Positions 25,040-33,997 of a stretch of 64,000 nucleotides of DNA are shown in pieces. The notes below the pieces were generated by a model. It was not told where the DNA came from, searched no databases, and saw nothing but the letters and a program-made list of their open reading frames with translations. This DNA comes from JANQTF01 sp041741415. Its GTDB lineage: Bacteria; Bacteroidota; Bacteroidia; J057. How positions within the stretch are numbered: position 1 is the stretch's first letter; each line of letters begins with the position of its first letter. The translations under genes and the position numbers were made by a program. The stretch covers positions 1-64,000 of the forward strand of contig JBGSKC010000036.1 in assembly GCA_041741415.1 (NCBI GenBank). The letters run 5' to 3'.

Positions 25040-28000
25040 ATGGAAGAAAAGGCCAATCGCAAAGGAACACCCTGGCTCATTCTCGGATTGTTGCTCCTGA
25101 TTGTGAGCATGGGTATTTTCGCGTATGACCTCAGTCGCGATGATGCCGAAATTTACCGCACCCTCCAGGCTGATATCCAAAACGACTTTCACGATCTCCT
25201 TCGCCACTACGACGAACACCCCACGCCTGGCCCCCTGATCGATAGCCTTGCCAGAGCCTGTCATCTGGTGTTTGACGAAGATGGGCGCCTCAAGAGTTGG
25301 AGCGGGTCCCAGTTCCTCCCTGTTTACAACCAAATCAGCCGCCTCGACTACATCAATACGAGCCCTGTCTGGACAGTGGGCCGTCAATCTTTTTATGTTG
25401 TCCGGCACGACCAAAGCGCAGAAACCAGGGTTGTGCTCATTCCGCTGAGCATTTCCTACCAGGTGGAAAATGAATTTCTGCAGCCGTTTTTCTTTTTTGG
25501 CCGGTACCACAACATGTTCTATGGCCCAAGGGCAGGCAGCAATATACTCGAAACAGTAGGGATCCCCGGTAACAGCGATATAGCGGGCCCAATCATCATT
25601 TCAGACCTTCAGAACAAGCGGGTGCTCACCTTTCAGCAACTGCCTGTGGAGCCGTTCAGGCAGCGCGACCGCACGGCGGTGCTGGTGTTTCTTATTTTGG
25701 GAACGGGTTCCCTGGTTGTGTATCTCCGGATTTTTTCCATCCGCCGCTGGGACATACGCTACTTCATCAATGGTTCCCTCTTTTTCGGCATTCTGGCCCT
25801 GAGAGGACTGCTGTGGTTGGCCGATTTTCCCGGAGACTACCTCGAAATCGGGCTTTTTTCCGTTGATGTACTCGCCTTTCACTTTCTGGCCCCCTCCCTC
25901 GGCGAGTTCACTTTGAACGTGGCGGTGCTAGCAGCCCTGGTGTGGATCGCCTATACCCACTTTTTCAGGATCAGCAGCAAATGGTGGCGCAAAATCCTGA
26001 ATAATCATTACGTATCCTGGATTGCGATGCTTCTTCATGTCGCAGTCGTTATTGGACTGAGCAAAGCCTATTCGGAAATTTTCACCCTGATTACCAACAA
26101 CTCCCAGGTGGAGTTGGTGTTCTCCAATATTTTCTCCGCCGACTTTTTTGCCTTCCTGATCCTGCTGGATGTGGGCCTGCTGTTTTTTGTGGTCATGCTG
26201 TGCTCCTTTACCCTGCTCAAATTCAATGTAGTGTATGGCCAGCGGTTTGGATTTTCGACGGTTTACTGGCTAATCCATGTGCTTGCTGCGCTGGTGTTTT
26301 CCATTGCCATGTATCAGGAACACTGGGGCCTGGCCCTGGTGATGAGCCTGGCTGTGCTGACGTTGCTGGTGGTGGTTCTTCGGGTTCCCAACAGGCCCAT
26401 TCTGCATCATGATATGGTGAATTACCTGCTGCTGCTCGGCGTGCTGTCGCTGGTGGTCACCGTTCATTTTGACCAGAGCCTGGAGAATGACCGCAGCCGC
26501 AAAGCCCGCCAGATTGCCGACGGTGTGATTGGCCGCCAGGTGATCAGCACCGCTTCAGCCTTTGACCTTGCTACCCAGCGCATGAAAACAGACAGCCTGC
26601 AGCTGGTGGAGGCTTCCCGGGAGAACAAAACCCTGGAGGAATTCAGCGAATGGCTCAAGCGCACCTATTTTGCCGGCAGAATGCGTGAATTCGAGCTGCG
26701 ATTGTATGCTTTTGACTCCACCCAACGATCGTTGGTGAAAAATGAATATGCCCCGATTTTTACCCCAACCAGCGACCTGGGCCCGGGAGAGTGGGGCGAA
26801 AAAGTTGCCGAGAACCTTTATCGACTTAGCAATGTCGAAAACCGCCTCGTCGATATCTTCGTCGGCACTTTCGACCTGGCCCTGCCCGCCTATGGCCCCC
26901 TTTCCTGCTACCTGGAGCTCCATCCCAACAGCCGGGAGGACGACCGCCTCTACCCTGCCCTGACCATGGACCAGCGGGTATTTGAAGAACAACAGCTCAT
27001 CAACACCTTTGACCACGCCATTTACCGCGACGGCACCCTGTATTATGAAAGCGGAGCCAGCGAGTTTCCTATTCGTCTCGCCAACCATCAAATCCTTCAG
27101 CAAGACAAAAAAGAAATTGTGAATGGCTACTACGAGTTAATTCACCCCATTGGCAACAACATAGAAGCAGATGCTGAGGACAACTTTGATGACAATTTTG
27201 AGGACAGCAAAGAGAGCAATCCGGACAGGAAGAAGAACATCCACGTAGTGGTGCGATACCCGGTTAGAACCCTCGTTGATTACATCACGACCTTTTCTTT
27301 CATTTTTTACTTTTTCGTGTTAGCCGGGGTACTGGTCATTGGCGTGCCGGTGCTGGCCTTGCGCTCTTTGCGGAGCCACCGCTTTACCCGGAACATGACC
27401 CTGAGAGCAAAAATTCGGTTTAGCCTGCTCACCATCAGCATTTTGCCCATGATCTTCATCATGGTGCTGCTTTCCCCCTTTATTTACCTGCGGTATGAAA
27501 CCCAGGCCATTGAAAACCTGCTTCAGGAAACAGAGCGGGTGACCAAGCTGGTAGGAGTAAAGTATTTGAACTTTAAAAACGACGCTTTCAGCCGAATGAC
27601 CCTGCTTCAGGAGTTCCGCGACAACGTGGAGAACATGGGTAACTATCTGATTAATGACGTGAACATCTACAACGAGGAAGGCAAGCCGCTGGCCAGTTCC
27701 CGCTCTGTGGTACACGCCGAAGGGATCAGTTCAGACCTCATGAACGCCAAGGCCCTGAACCTCCTGCGCCAGGGGCACAGCCTGGATGTAGTGTTAAAAG
27801 AGAAAATCGGAAACAAAGAATACCTTTCCGGATACAGGGCCATCCTGGGCAGAAACGACCAGCCCATTGGCTATGTAAACGTGCCTTACCTCACCCAGCA
27901 GGCCGAACTCGACGAACAGGTCGTTGGTTTCCTGGCTTACCTGGCCAATATTTACCTGGTCGTTTTCCTCATGATCAACGTGGTGGCGGTTGTTATTTCC

Positions 28001-28873
28001 AGTACCATCACCCAACCGCTCAAGATGATTCAGGCCCGGATTGCGAACACCGCCCTTGGCCGCAAAAACGAACGAATCGACTATGAGGCTCAGGACGAAA
28101 TCGGCGCTATTGTGGCTTCCTACAACAAAATGATTGCCCAGCTGGAGGCGAATGAGGAGAAAATTGCCCAAACCCAGCGGGAAATGGCCTGGCGGCAAAT
28201 GGCAAGGCAGGTGGCCCACGAAATCAAAAACCCGCTTACGCCGATGCGACTCAGCATCCAGCACCTGACGCGGGCCTGGGACAGCGGCAGCGATAAGCTC
28301 CAGGATCTGTTCCCCAAAGTGATGAAAACCCTGGTCTCCCAGATCGACACCATGGTGAGAATTGCCAATTCCTTCTCCGAATTTGCCAAAATGCCGGAGG
28401 CTTCCAAGTCCAAAGTGCCTGTAAACGACGTCCTCCACGAAGTGGTCGATCTTTTTGCCCAGGCCGATGACCTCATTTGGCTCATCGACATCCCCGACGA
28501 GCGCTTTTTCACCTTCACCGACCGCGACCAGTTGTCTCGCTGCTTCAATAACCTCCTCAAAAATGCCATCCAGGCCATTGAAGCGAAAGGCGAAACCGGC
28601 GTGATAGAGGTCACCATGCGCAGCAGCCCGAACCGCACCCGGATCGACATCATGGACAACGGCGTAGGCATGAACGCCGAGGTGCAGTCGCGGGCATTTG
28701 AGCCGAGCTTTTCTACCAAAAACAGCGGAATGGGGCTCGGCCTTTCCATGGTCAAAAAGATCATCGAAAGCAGTGGGGGCCAAATCAGCTTTGTGAGCCA
28801 GGAAGGCAAAGGAACCACCTTCACCATCGAGCTGCCACGCATAGAGGAGGCCGTTCCGGTTCCGGTTGGGTGA
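25040..28873 (+). CDS. Large NtrY-like sensor histidine kinase
   Basis: A 1,277-residue membrane kinase. A first membrane helix (about residues 12-32) is followed by a sensor region of about 170 residues. Next come seven to eight closely packed helices (about 210-480), a second extracytoplasmic region of about 250 residues, two more helices (near 760 and 805), a third sensor region, a helix, and a HAMP domain (ITQPLKMIQARI). The dimerisation box is RQVAHEIKNPLTPMRL with phospho-acceptor His1060. The ATPase domain has the N box (NNLLKNAIQAIE), DNGVGM, and the STKNSGMGLGLSMVKKIIE G boxes. All catalytic boxes are intact. No partner response regulator is adjacent. The following open frame overlaps it by 8 bases, but its real start is about 125 bases beyond this stop. 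The block of 7-8 helices resembles a transporter-like or 7TM sensor module. Confidence 0.9.
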   Translation: MEEKANRKGTPWLILGLLLLIVSMGIFAYDLSRDDAEIYRTLQADIQNDFHDLLRHYDEHPTPGPLIDSLARACHLVFDEDGRLKSWSGSQFLPVYNQISRLDYINTSPVWTVGRQSFYVVRHDQSAETRVVLIPLSISYQVENEFLQPFFFFGRYHNMFYGPRAGSNILETVGIPGNSDIAGPIIISDLQNKRVLTFQQLPVEPFRQRDRTAVLVFLILGTGSLVVYLRIFSIRRWDIRYFINGSLFFGILALRGLLWLADFPGDYLEIGLFSVDVLAFHFLAPSLGEFTLNVAVLAALVWIAYTHFFRISSKWWRKILNNHYVSWIAMLLHVAVVIGLSKAYSEIFTLITNNSQVELVFSNIFSADFFAFLILLDVGLLFFVVMLCSFTLLKFNVVYGQRFGFSTVYWLIHVLAALVFSIAMYQEHWGLALVMSLAVLTLLVVVLRVPNRPILHHDMVNYLLLLGVLSLVVTVHFDQSLENDRSRKARQIADGVIGRQVISTASAFDLATQRMKTDSLQLVEASRENKTLEEFSEWLKRTYFAGRMREFELRLYAFDSTQRSLVKNEYAPIFTPTSDLGPGEWGEKVAENLYRLSNVENRLVDIFVGTFDLALPAYGPLSCYLELHPNSREDDRLYPALTMDQRVFEEQQLINTFDHAIYRDGTLYYESGASEFPIRLANHQILQQDKKEIVNGYYELIHPIGNNIEADAEDNFDDNFEDSKESNPDRKKNIHVVVRYPVRTLVDYITTFSFIFYFFVLAGVLVIGVPVLALRSLRSHRFTRNMTLRAKIRFSLLTISILPMIFIMVLLSPFIYLRYETQAIENLLQETERVTKLVGVKYLNFKNDAFSRMTLLQEFRDNVENMGNYLINDVNIYNEEGKPLASSRSVVHAEGISSDLMNAKALNLLRQGHSLDVVLKEKIGNKEYLSGYRAILGRNDQPIGYVNVPYLTQQAELDEQVVGFLAYLANIYLVVFLMINVVAVVISSTITQPLKMIQARIANTALGRKNERIDYEAQDEIGAIVASYNKMIAQLEANEEKIAQTQREMAWRQMARQVAHEIKNPLTPMRLSIQHLTRAWDSGSDKLQDLFPKVMKTLVSQIDTMVRIANSFSEFAKMPEASKSKVPVNDVLHEVVDLFAQADDLIWLIDIPDERFFTFTDRDQLSRCFNNLLKNAIQAIEAKGETGVIEVTMRSSPNRTRIDIMDNGVGMNAEVQSRAFEPSFSTKNSGMGLGLSMVKKIIESSGGQISFVSQEGKGTTFTIELPRIEEAVPVPVG

Positions 28874-28997
28874 GGAGGTGCGAAAACGAGGGGGAAGGAT
28901 TCTCCTCACAATTGATACCGGCGAATTGCCCCACAGCGCGCATCTTTCTTGCGTTGTTTGGTTGGGATTTGAATTTCTCCGGGAACCTCCTTTTTTC

Positions 28998-31900
28998 ATG
29001 CGAAAATGTGTTGGCGGTTTGGGAATCATGAGCTGGCTGGCGCTGGCACTGCTACCTGGCCTGGCATTTGGGCAAGGCAGCCAGGTGATGCGGGACACCC
29101 TCCTGGTGCCCGGCCCGGATACCCTGAACCTGAAACAACCAGTTCCCGGCAGCTGCCTGATCTATAGCCTGGACGGGCAACCGCTCGACTCCCTGACCTT
29201 CGACCTCTACCCCGCCTCCGGGCTTTTGGTGCGGACAGGCTTCTGGCCTGCCGGCAGCTATGTTCTCGTCTATCGGTCCTTCAGCCAGCCTATTTTACCC
29301 GGCCTCTCACTCAGGCCCATGCCCAAAGACACCTTTCGCTACGCTCCCGACTATATTTTTTATGTTCAGGACTCCAGCAACTCCGGGCAGCGGCAGCTCT
29401 GGGAAACAGACAGAATCCGAAAAAGCGGCTCCCTTACCCGGGGGGTTACCGTGGGCAACAACCGCAGCCTGTCACTGAACAGCGGGTTGCGCCTCCAGCT
29501 CGAAGGCGACCTCGGCGACGGGATGTCAATCGTGGGGGCGATCAGCGACGACAACATTCCCATCCAGCCCGACGGCAGCACCCAGCAACTCTCCGACTTC
29601 GACCGGATCTTCATCCGCGTGCAGAAAAACGGCTATTTTGGCACGATTGGCGATTATGAAATTGAGCAGAAAGGCAGCCGATTTGCCGACCTCTACCGAA
29701 ATGTTCAGGGCTTGCAGCTAGGCTGGAAACAGGGAAACAGCCAGGTGATGGTGTCGGGGGCTGTGGCCAAGGGAAAGTTCCACTCCAATAGTTTTGAGGG
29801 CATCGACGGCGTTTCGGGGCCCTACCGGCTCAGCGGCAGGAACGGTGAGCGCTTTTTCATCGTGCTGGCAGGCAGCGAGCGGGTTTATCTCAACGGGCAA
29901 CTCCTGGTGCGCGGCGAGGACCGCGATTATATCATCAATTACAACACTGCCGAGGTCACCTTCACCTCCGCCCATGTCATCACCAACATCACCCGGATTG
30001 TGGTCGATTTTGAATACAACGACCAATACTACAACCGCTCCCTCATGGTCGCCAGGGCAGAGCACCAGGCCGGCGACCTGCAAATCCGCTTCTCCTACGC
30101 CCGCGATGCCGATAATCAGAACGCTCCTTTCAACAACGACCAGGCCTTTGCCCTTGTGCGCGACACCCTGAGTCAGGTTGGAGACGTGACCGGCCAGGTC
30201 GTGACCCCTGGCATTTTTGAGCTCGGCTGGGATAACCTTGCCCTGCGATACGAAGCCGTTGATACCACCGTTAACGGCCTCACCTACCCAATTTACCGCT
30301 ACAGCCGCGACAGCACAAAAGCCATTTACAGCCTTTTCTTCTCTTTTGTGGGCGAAGGAAAAGGCGATTACGAGCCTGACAGATCAGGAATCAATGCCAA
30401 TGTTTACACCTGGGTGCCCCCCGACGCTGCCGGCCGGTCCCGCGGCAGCTATGCCCCCCAGCGAAGCTGGGTGCTGCCCCGCCTGCTTCAGGTTGCCGAC
30501 ACCCGGCTCGACTATCAGCTTACCAAACACCTCCGCCTCTCCAGTGAAACAGCCCTCAGTTTCGAAGACCGCAACCGACTCTCCGACCTCGGCGACGACG
30601 ACAACCTGGGCCTGGCCCAGCGAACCGCCCTGACCTGGGATCGCCTGCGCATCGGCGACTCCCTCTTTTGGTCGGGGCAGGTGGCCCAGCAATTCATCGC
30701 ACGGCGCTTTGAAAACCTCGACCGCGTTTATCAGGCAGAATACAACCGGATCTGGGACCTGGCCCCCGATGAAGCCCGGGTAAATGAGCAGATTTACGAA
30801 GCACGCACCAGCCTAGTGGCACCGGGAAAGGGGAGCCTGCAACTGGAGGGCGGGCTGCGGGCAGACGGCGAAGGCAACCTGGCCCAGCGCCAGATAATCA
30901 CGGTGGAAAGCCAGCTTCGGCGAATGCTGCAGGGGCGCTACACCCTCACCCGCATCACCCGCGACAGCCCCGGACAGGCCAGCCAGTGGCTCCGGCAGGA
31001 AGGCGACCTCTTTCTCCCCCTCGGCAACTGGCGCCCCGGTGTGGTGCTGTGGCTGGAAAATAAAACCGCCGCTGACAGCCTCCGAGGCAGGTTCCGGTTT
31101 CAGGACTGGAAGCCCTACCTGCGATTTGACAGTGAGCGGTTTGATCTGGAGATGTCGTTCAATTACCGGCAGGATGAGGCCTGGCTTGCCGGGGCAATCC
31201 GGCCCAAAAGCCTGGCCACCACCAGCTATCTCCGCCTTCAGTATGAGCCGGGCCCGGCTTTGCAGATTCAGCAGGTCACCGCTTTTCGCAGGCTGGATGT
31301 GCAGGACAGCCTGTTTCGCAGCCAGGGGCTCGAAGACAGCCGCACCCTCAACACCAACTGGCAGCTTTCATTGCTGCCCAAACGCCGCTGGATCATGAGC
31401 AACCTCGTGTATGAGGTCACCTCCGAGCAGCTTGCCCGCCAGGAAGTGCGCTATTTGCAGGTAAACCCCGGTCAGGGCCAGTATGTGTGGCTCGACAGCC
31501 TCTTCAACAACGACGGGATCCAGGACATTGGCGAGTTCCAGCTGGCCAACAACCCCCTGATCGCAGATTTTGTGCGGGTGCTCGTGCCAACGCGCGATTT
31601 TGCCCCCACCACCCGCCTGAGCCTCTCGGGCAGCCTGCGGCTCGACTTCAAAGAACTCGTTCCGGCCACTAAACACTGGGCACCCAGTCTGGCCAGAGCC
31701 ACTCGTCTCAACACCACCCTTCGCATTACCCAAAACAAAACCCGTGGCGAAGACCTCAGCGCCTATTGGGTGAGCTGGGGCAACTGGAGCGCAGACAGCA
31801 GCCTGCTAAATGCCAATTACGCGCTCCGGCAGGACCTTACTTTCTTTCAAAACTCCCCCAAAGGAGACCTGCGCTTTGCCTGGCTCGACAACCAGAGTGT

Positions 31901-32465
31901 GCTGTTTCTCACCACCGGGCAGGAGCTCAGGCAAACAAGCTACTGGGGCTTCGCACAGCGGCTAAACCTCTCGGACAGCCGCAGCCTTGAAAATGACATC
32001 AGGATCGGGCGGCGCAACCTCGACACCGAGCAATTCCCCGAGCGCAATTTCGCCATCCCCTATTTTGAATGGAAGCCCCAGTTTAACGTGCAATGGAACC
32101 GCAACATCCGGCTCAGCGGCACCTATGTGCTGAAGGACAACCGGAGCCTTGGCAGCGACGGAATGGTGCAGGCCAGGGTGTGGCAACACCGCATCGGGAT
32201 GGACAACCGCTTCAACCTGGGTCAGCGAAACAACCTGTTTGTGAAGGCCGAGCTTGTGAGGCTAATTCAGCAGGGGAACCCGCCCGCAGCCGCTGCTTTC
32301 GAGATGAAGGAGGGTCTCGAGCCCGGCTGGAACGGCATCTGGCAAGTATTTTTCACCTGGTATTTTTTGCAAAACCTGGAGTTCAGCGTTACCTACGACG
32401 GCCGCGCCGCTGCTGGCCAGAATGTGATCCACACGGGCAGGGTGCAGGTAAGAGCGTTTTTTTGA
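28998..32465 (+). CDS. Large exported beta-rich protein, probable outer-membrane barrel
   Basis: A 1,155-residue exported protein. I chose the ATG at MRKCVGGLGIMSWLALALLP, which starts a signal peptide, rather than the frame beginning inside the kinase gene. An N-terminal Ig-like region (to about residue 120) leads into SLTRGVTVGNNRSLSLNSGLR, a phrase also found in long Bacteroidota surface proteins. It continues with SIVGAISDDNIPIQPDG and a strand-loop-strand motif (VYLNGQLLVRGEDRDYIINY). The remaining 750 residues alternate short hydrophobic strands with turns rich in aspartate and asparagine, ending RVQVRAFF with the terminal aromatic residue typical of outer-membrane barrels. The family occurs widely in Bacteroidota but has no assigned function. 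It may be co-transcribed with the kinase. Confidence 0.75.
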   Translation: MRKCVGGLGIMSWLALALLPGLAFGQGSQVMRDTLLVPGPDTLNLKQPVPGSCLIYSLDGQPLDSLTFDLYPASGLLVRTGFWPAGSYVLVYRSFSQPILPGLSLRPMPKDTFRYAPDYIFYVQDSSNSGQRQLWETDRIRKSGSLTRGVTVGNNRSLSLNSGLRLQLEGDLGDGMSIVGAISDDNIPIQPDGSTQQLSDFDRIFIRVQKNGYFGTIGDYEIEQKGSRFADLYRNVQGLQLGWKQGNSQVMVSGAVAKGKFHSNSFEGIDGVSGPYRLSGRNGERFFIVLAGSERVYLNGQLLVRGEDRDYIINYNTAEVTFTSAHVITNITRIVVDFEYNDQYYNRSLMVARAEHQAGDLQIRFSYARDADNQNAPFNNDQAFALVRDTLSQVGDVTGQVVTPGIFELGWDNLALRYEAVDTTVNGLTYPIYRYSRDSTKAIYSLFFSFVGEGKGDYEPDRSGINANVYTWVPPDAAGRSRGSYAPQRSWVLPRLLQVADTRLDYQLTKHLRLSSETALSFEDRNRLSDLGDDDNLGLAQRTALTWDRLRIGDSLFWSGQVAQQFIARRFENLDRVYQAEYNRIWDLAPDEARVNEQIYEARTSLVAPGKGSLQLEGGLRADGEGNLAQRQIITVESQLRRMLQGRYTLTRITRDSPGQASQWLRQEGDLFLPLGNWRPGVVLWLENKTAADSLRGRFRFQDWKPYLRFDSERFDLEMSFNYRQDEAWLAGAIRPKSLATTSYLRLQYEPGPALQIQQVTAFRRLDVQDSLFRSQGLEDSRTLNTNWQLSLLPKRRWIMSNLVYEVTSEQLARQEVRYLQVNPGQGQYVWLDSLFNNDGIQDIGEFQLANNPLIADFVRVLVPTRDFAPTTRLSLSGSLRLDFKELVPATKHWAPSLARATRLNTTLRITQNKTRGEDLSAYWVSWGNWSADSSLLNANYALRQDLTFFQNSPKGDLRFAWLDNQSVLFLTTGQELRQTSYWGFAQRLNLSDSRSLENDIRIGRRNLDTEQFPERNFAIPYFEWKPQFNVQWNRNIRLSGTYVLKDNRSLGSDGMVQARVWQHRIGMDNRFNLGQRNNLFVKAELVRLIQQGNPPAAAAFEMKEGLEPGWNGIWQVFFTWYFLQNLEFSVTYDGRAAAGQNVIHTGRVQVRAFF

Positions 32466-32467
32466 GG

Positions 32468-32494
32468 GAGCCAGGAAGCGAGAGCCGGGACCGG
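32468..32494. repeat. Intergenic GAGCCGG heptamer repeat, site 2
   Basis: Three degenerate heptamers in register (GAGCCAG, GAAGCGA, GAGCCGG) followed by GACCGG begin three bases after the preceding gene's stop. The terminal GAC(C/T)GG matches site 3, 170 bases downstream. Confidence 0.45.
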
Positions 32495-32563
32495 AAACCT
32501 CACAAACTCCAGGGTTTCAACCCGGCCCATTCCGCTTTTGTGAACCCCGCCAGGCGTCGCCTA

Positions 32564-32598
32564 TTGCGAGCGGGGCGGCTTCAGCCCCTCGCTCGCAA
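32564..32598. repeat. GC-rich imperfect palindrome
   Basis: TTGCGAGCGGGGC and GCCCCTCGCTCGCAA pair almost completely (one small bulge) around a 7-base loop that itself contains GGCTTCAGCC. The element lies between two convergent genes. It has no T tract, so it is more likely an extragenic palindromic repeat than a simple terminator. Confidence 0.5.
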
Positions 32599-32638
32599 CG
32601 AGAGGCAGTTTCATGGTTCGACGACGGGCTTGGCTTTG

Positions 32639-32671
32639 GAGCCGGGAGCCGGGAGCCGAGAGCCGGGACTG
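32639..32671. repeat. Intergenic GAGCCGG heptamer repeat, site 3
   Basis: Four heptamers in exact register (GAGCCGG, GAGCCGG, GAGCCGA, GAGCCGG) are followed by GACTGG. This is the longest and cleanest of three such sites in the window. Confidence 0.6.
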
Positions 32672-32726
32672 GAGGCGTATTGAGAAGCGGGAAGTCAGAC
32701 CGCTGGGCTGCGAGATACAAAGAATT

Positions 32727-32761
32727 GAGCTCAGAGGAAGCATAACGCCACCCCTGAGCTC
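32727..32761 (-). terminator. Probable terminator hairpin of rfbB
   Basis: On the minus strand an 11-bp stem (GAGCTCAGGGG with CCTCTGAGCTC, one G-U pair, 13-base loop) begins about 20 bases past the rfbB stop and is followed by AATTCTTTG. The stem is strong but the T tract is short. Confidence 0.45.
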
Positions 32762-32782
32762 CCAACTCAAAACTCCCACCTC

Positions 32783-33844
32783 TCACTGCCCCAGGCGCTC
32801 GCCATACTGGCTCTCATAGTAGGCCCGGTAAGCCCCGGATTTCACCCGGTCGGCCCAGGCGAGGTTGTCGAGGTACCAGTCGATTGTGAGGGAAAGGCCT
32901 TCTTCAAACGTCACGCTGGGCGACCAGCCAAGGTCTGTTTCGAGCTTGGTGGGGTCAATGGCGTAGCGATGATCGTGGCCGGGGCGGTCGGTAACATAAG
33001 TCATCAGCCGTTCGGAATAGCCTGCCGGGTTGCCCAGTTTTTCATCTACCTGGCTGATGAGCAGGCGAATGAGATCAATGTTTTTCCATTCGTTTTTGCC
33101 GCCGATGTTGTAGGTTTCCCCGTCGGCACCGTTGTGGAAAATCACATCAATGGCGAGGCAGTGGTCCACAACCCAGAGCCAGTCGCGCACATTTTCCCCT
33201 TTTCCATACACCGGCAGCGGTTGGCCATTGACGATGTTGGAGATGAACAGCGGCAGCAGTTTTTCGGGAAACTGATAGGATCCGTAGTTATTGGAGCAGT
33301 TGCTCACCACATACTGAAGCCCGTAGGTGTTGCCGTAGGCCCGCACAAAGTGGTCGGAGCTGGCTTTTGAAGCCGAATAGGGGCTCCGCGGATCGTAGGC
33401 TGTCGTTTCAACGAAATATTCGCCTTCCTCCAGCGAACCATACACCTCATCCGTGGACACGTGGTAGAAACGCACATCCTTGCGGCCCGCCCAGGCGCTT
33501 CTGGCAGCCTGGAGCAGGGTTACCGTTCCGATCACATTCGTTCTCACAAAGGAAAGCGGATCCAGGATGCTGCGATCAACGTGGCTTTCTGCAGCGAGGT
33601 GAATCACCCCGTCGATCTGCTCCTGCTCAAAGAGCTCATCCAGCATGGCGCCATCACAAATATCACCCTTCACAAAGCGGTAATTGGGCGACTGCTCAAT
33701 GTCGAGCAGGTTTTCCAGATTCCCGGCATAGGTGAGAGCATCCAGGTTCACGATCCGGTAGTCAGGATATTTGTTCACAAAATGGCGGACAAGGTGTGAA
33801 CCGATGAATCCGGCACCGCCGGTAATGAGGATGGAACGCTTCAT
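32783..33844 (-). CDS. rfbB: dTDP-glucose 4,6-dehydratase
   Basis: A 353-residue extended SDR. It shows the NAD-binding TGGAGFIGSHL (residues 8-18), HLAAESHVDRSI, the dehydratase triad segment STDEVYG (Thr131-Asp132-Glu133) and the catalytic Tyr156-x3-Lys160 in SPYSASKASSDHF. The segment NCSNNYGSYQFPEKLLPL is diagnostic of RfbB/RmlB. The enzyme makes dTDP-4-keto-6-deoxyglucose, the precursor of dTDP-rhamnose and other deoxysugars for surface glycans. The partner genes rfbA, rfbC and rfbD are not in the window, which is unusual since they normally cluster. It has its own promoter-like element and a terminator-like hairpin. Confidence 0.95.
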   Translation of the reverse strand: MKRSILITGGAGFIGSHLVRHFVNKYPDYRIVNLDALTYAGNLENLLDIEQSPNYRFVKGDICDGAMLDELFEQEQIDGVIHLAAESHVDRSILDPLSFVRTNVIGTVTLLQAARSAWAGRKDVRFYHVSTDEVYGSLEEGEYFVETTAYDPRSPYSASKASSDHFVRAYGNTYGLQYVVSNCSNNYGSYQFPEKLLPLFISNIVNGQPLPVYGKGENVRDWLWVVDHCLAIDVIFHNGADGETYNIGGKNEWKNIDLIRLLISQVDEKLGNPAGYSERLMTYVTDRPGHDHRYAIDPTKLETDLGWSPSVTFEEGLSLTIDWYLDNLAWADRVKSGAYRAYYESQYGERLGQ

Positions 33845-33905
33845 GTGGTGAAAACTATGCAGGTGGATGAATGATAAATCAGCCAGAAATAGTCCGGTAC
33901 TGAAG

Positions 33906-33913
33906 CAAAGTTA
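33906..33913 (-). promoter_or_regulatory. Candidate -7 element of rfbB
   Basis: On the minus strand TAACTTTG is an exact match to the Bacteroidota -7 consensus TAnnTTTG, about 60 bases before the rfbB start. No TTG is found at the standard upstream distance, so the -33 element is weak or absent. Confidence 0.38.
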
Positions 33914-33997
33914 ATCGAATCACTTCGTTGCGACAGTCCTTTTTCCGGGTACTCTTACACCCTTTTCACCAAAGCGTTCACCGCCTCCTTCAGCCAT

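Noticed and set aside
28866..28997. Extension of the exported protein into the kinase gene
   Set aside because: It overlaps the kinase stop and lacks a signal; the internal ATG creates a clean signal peptide.
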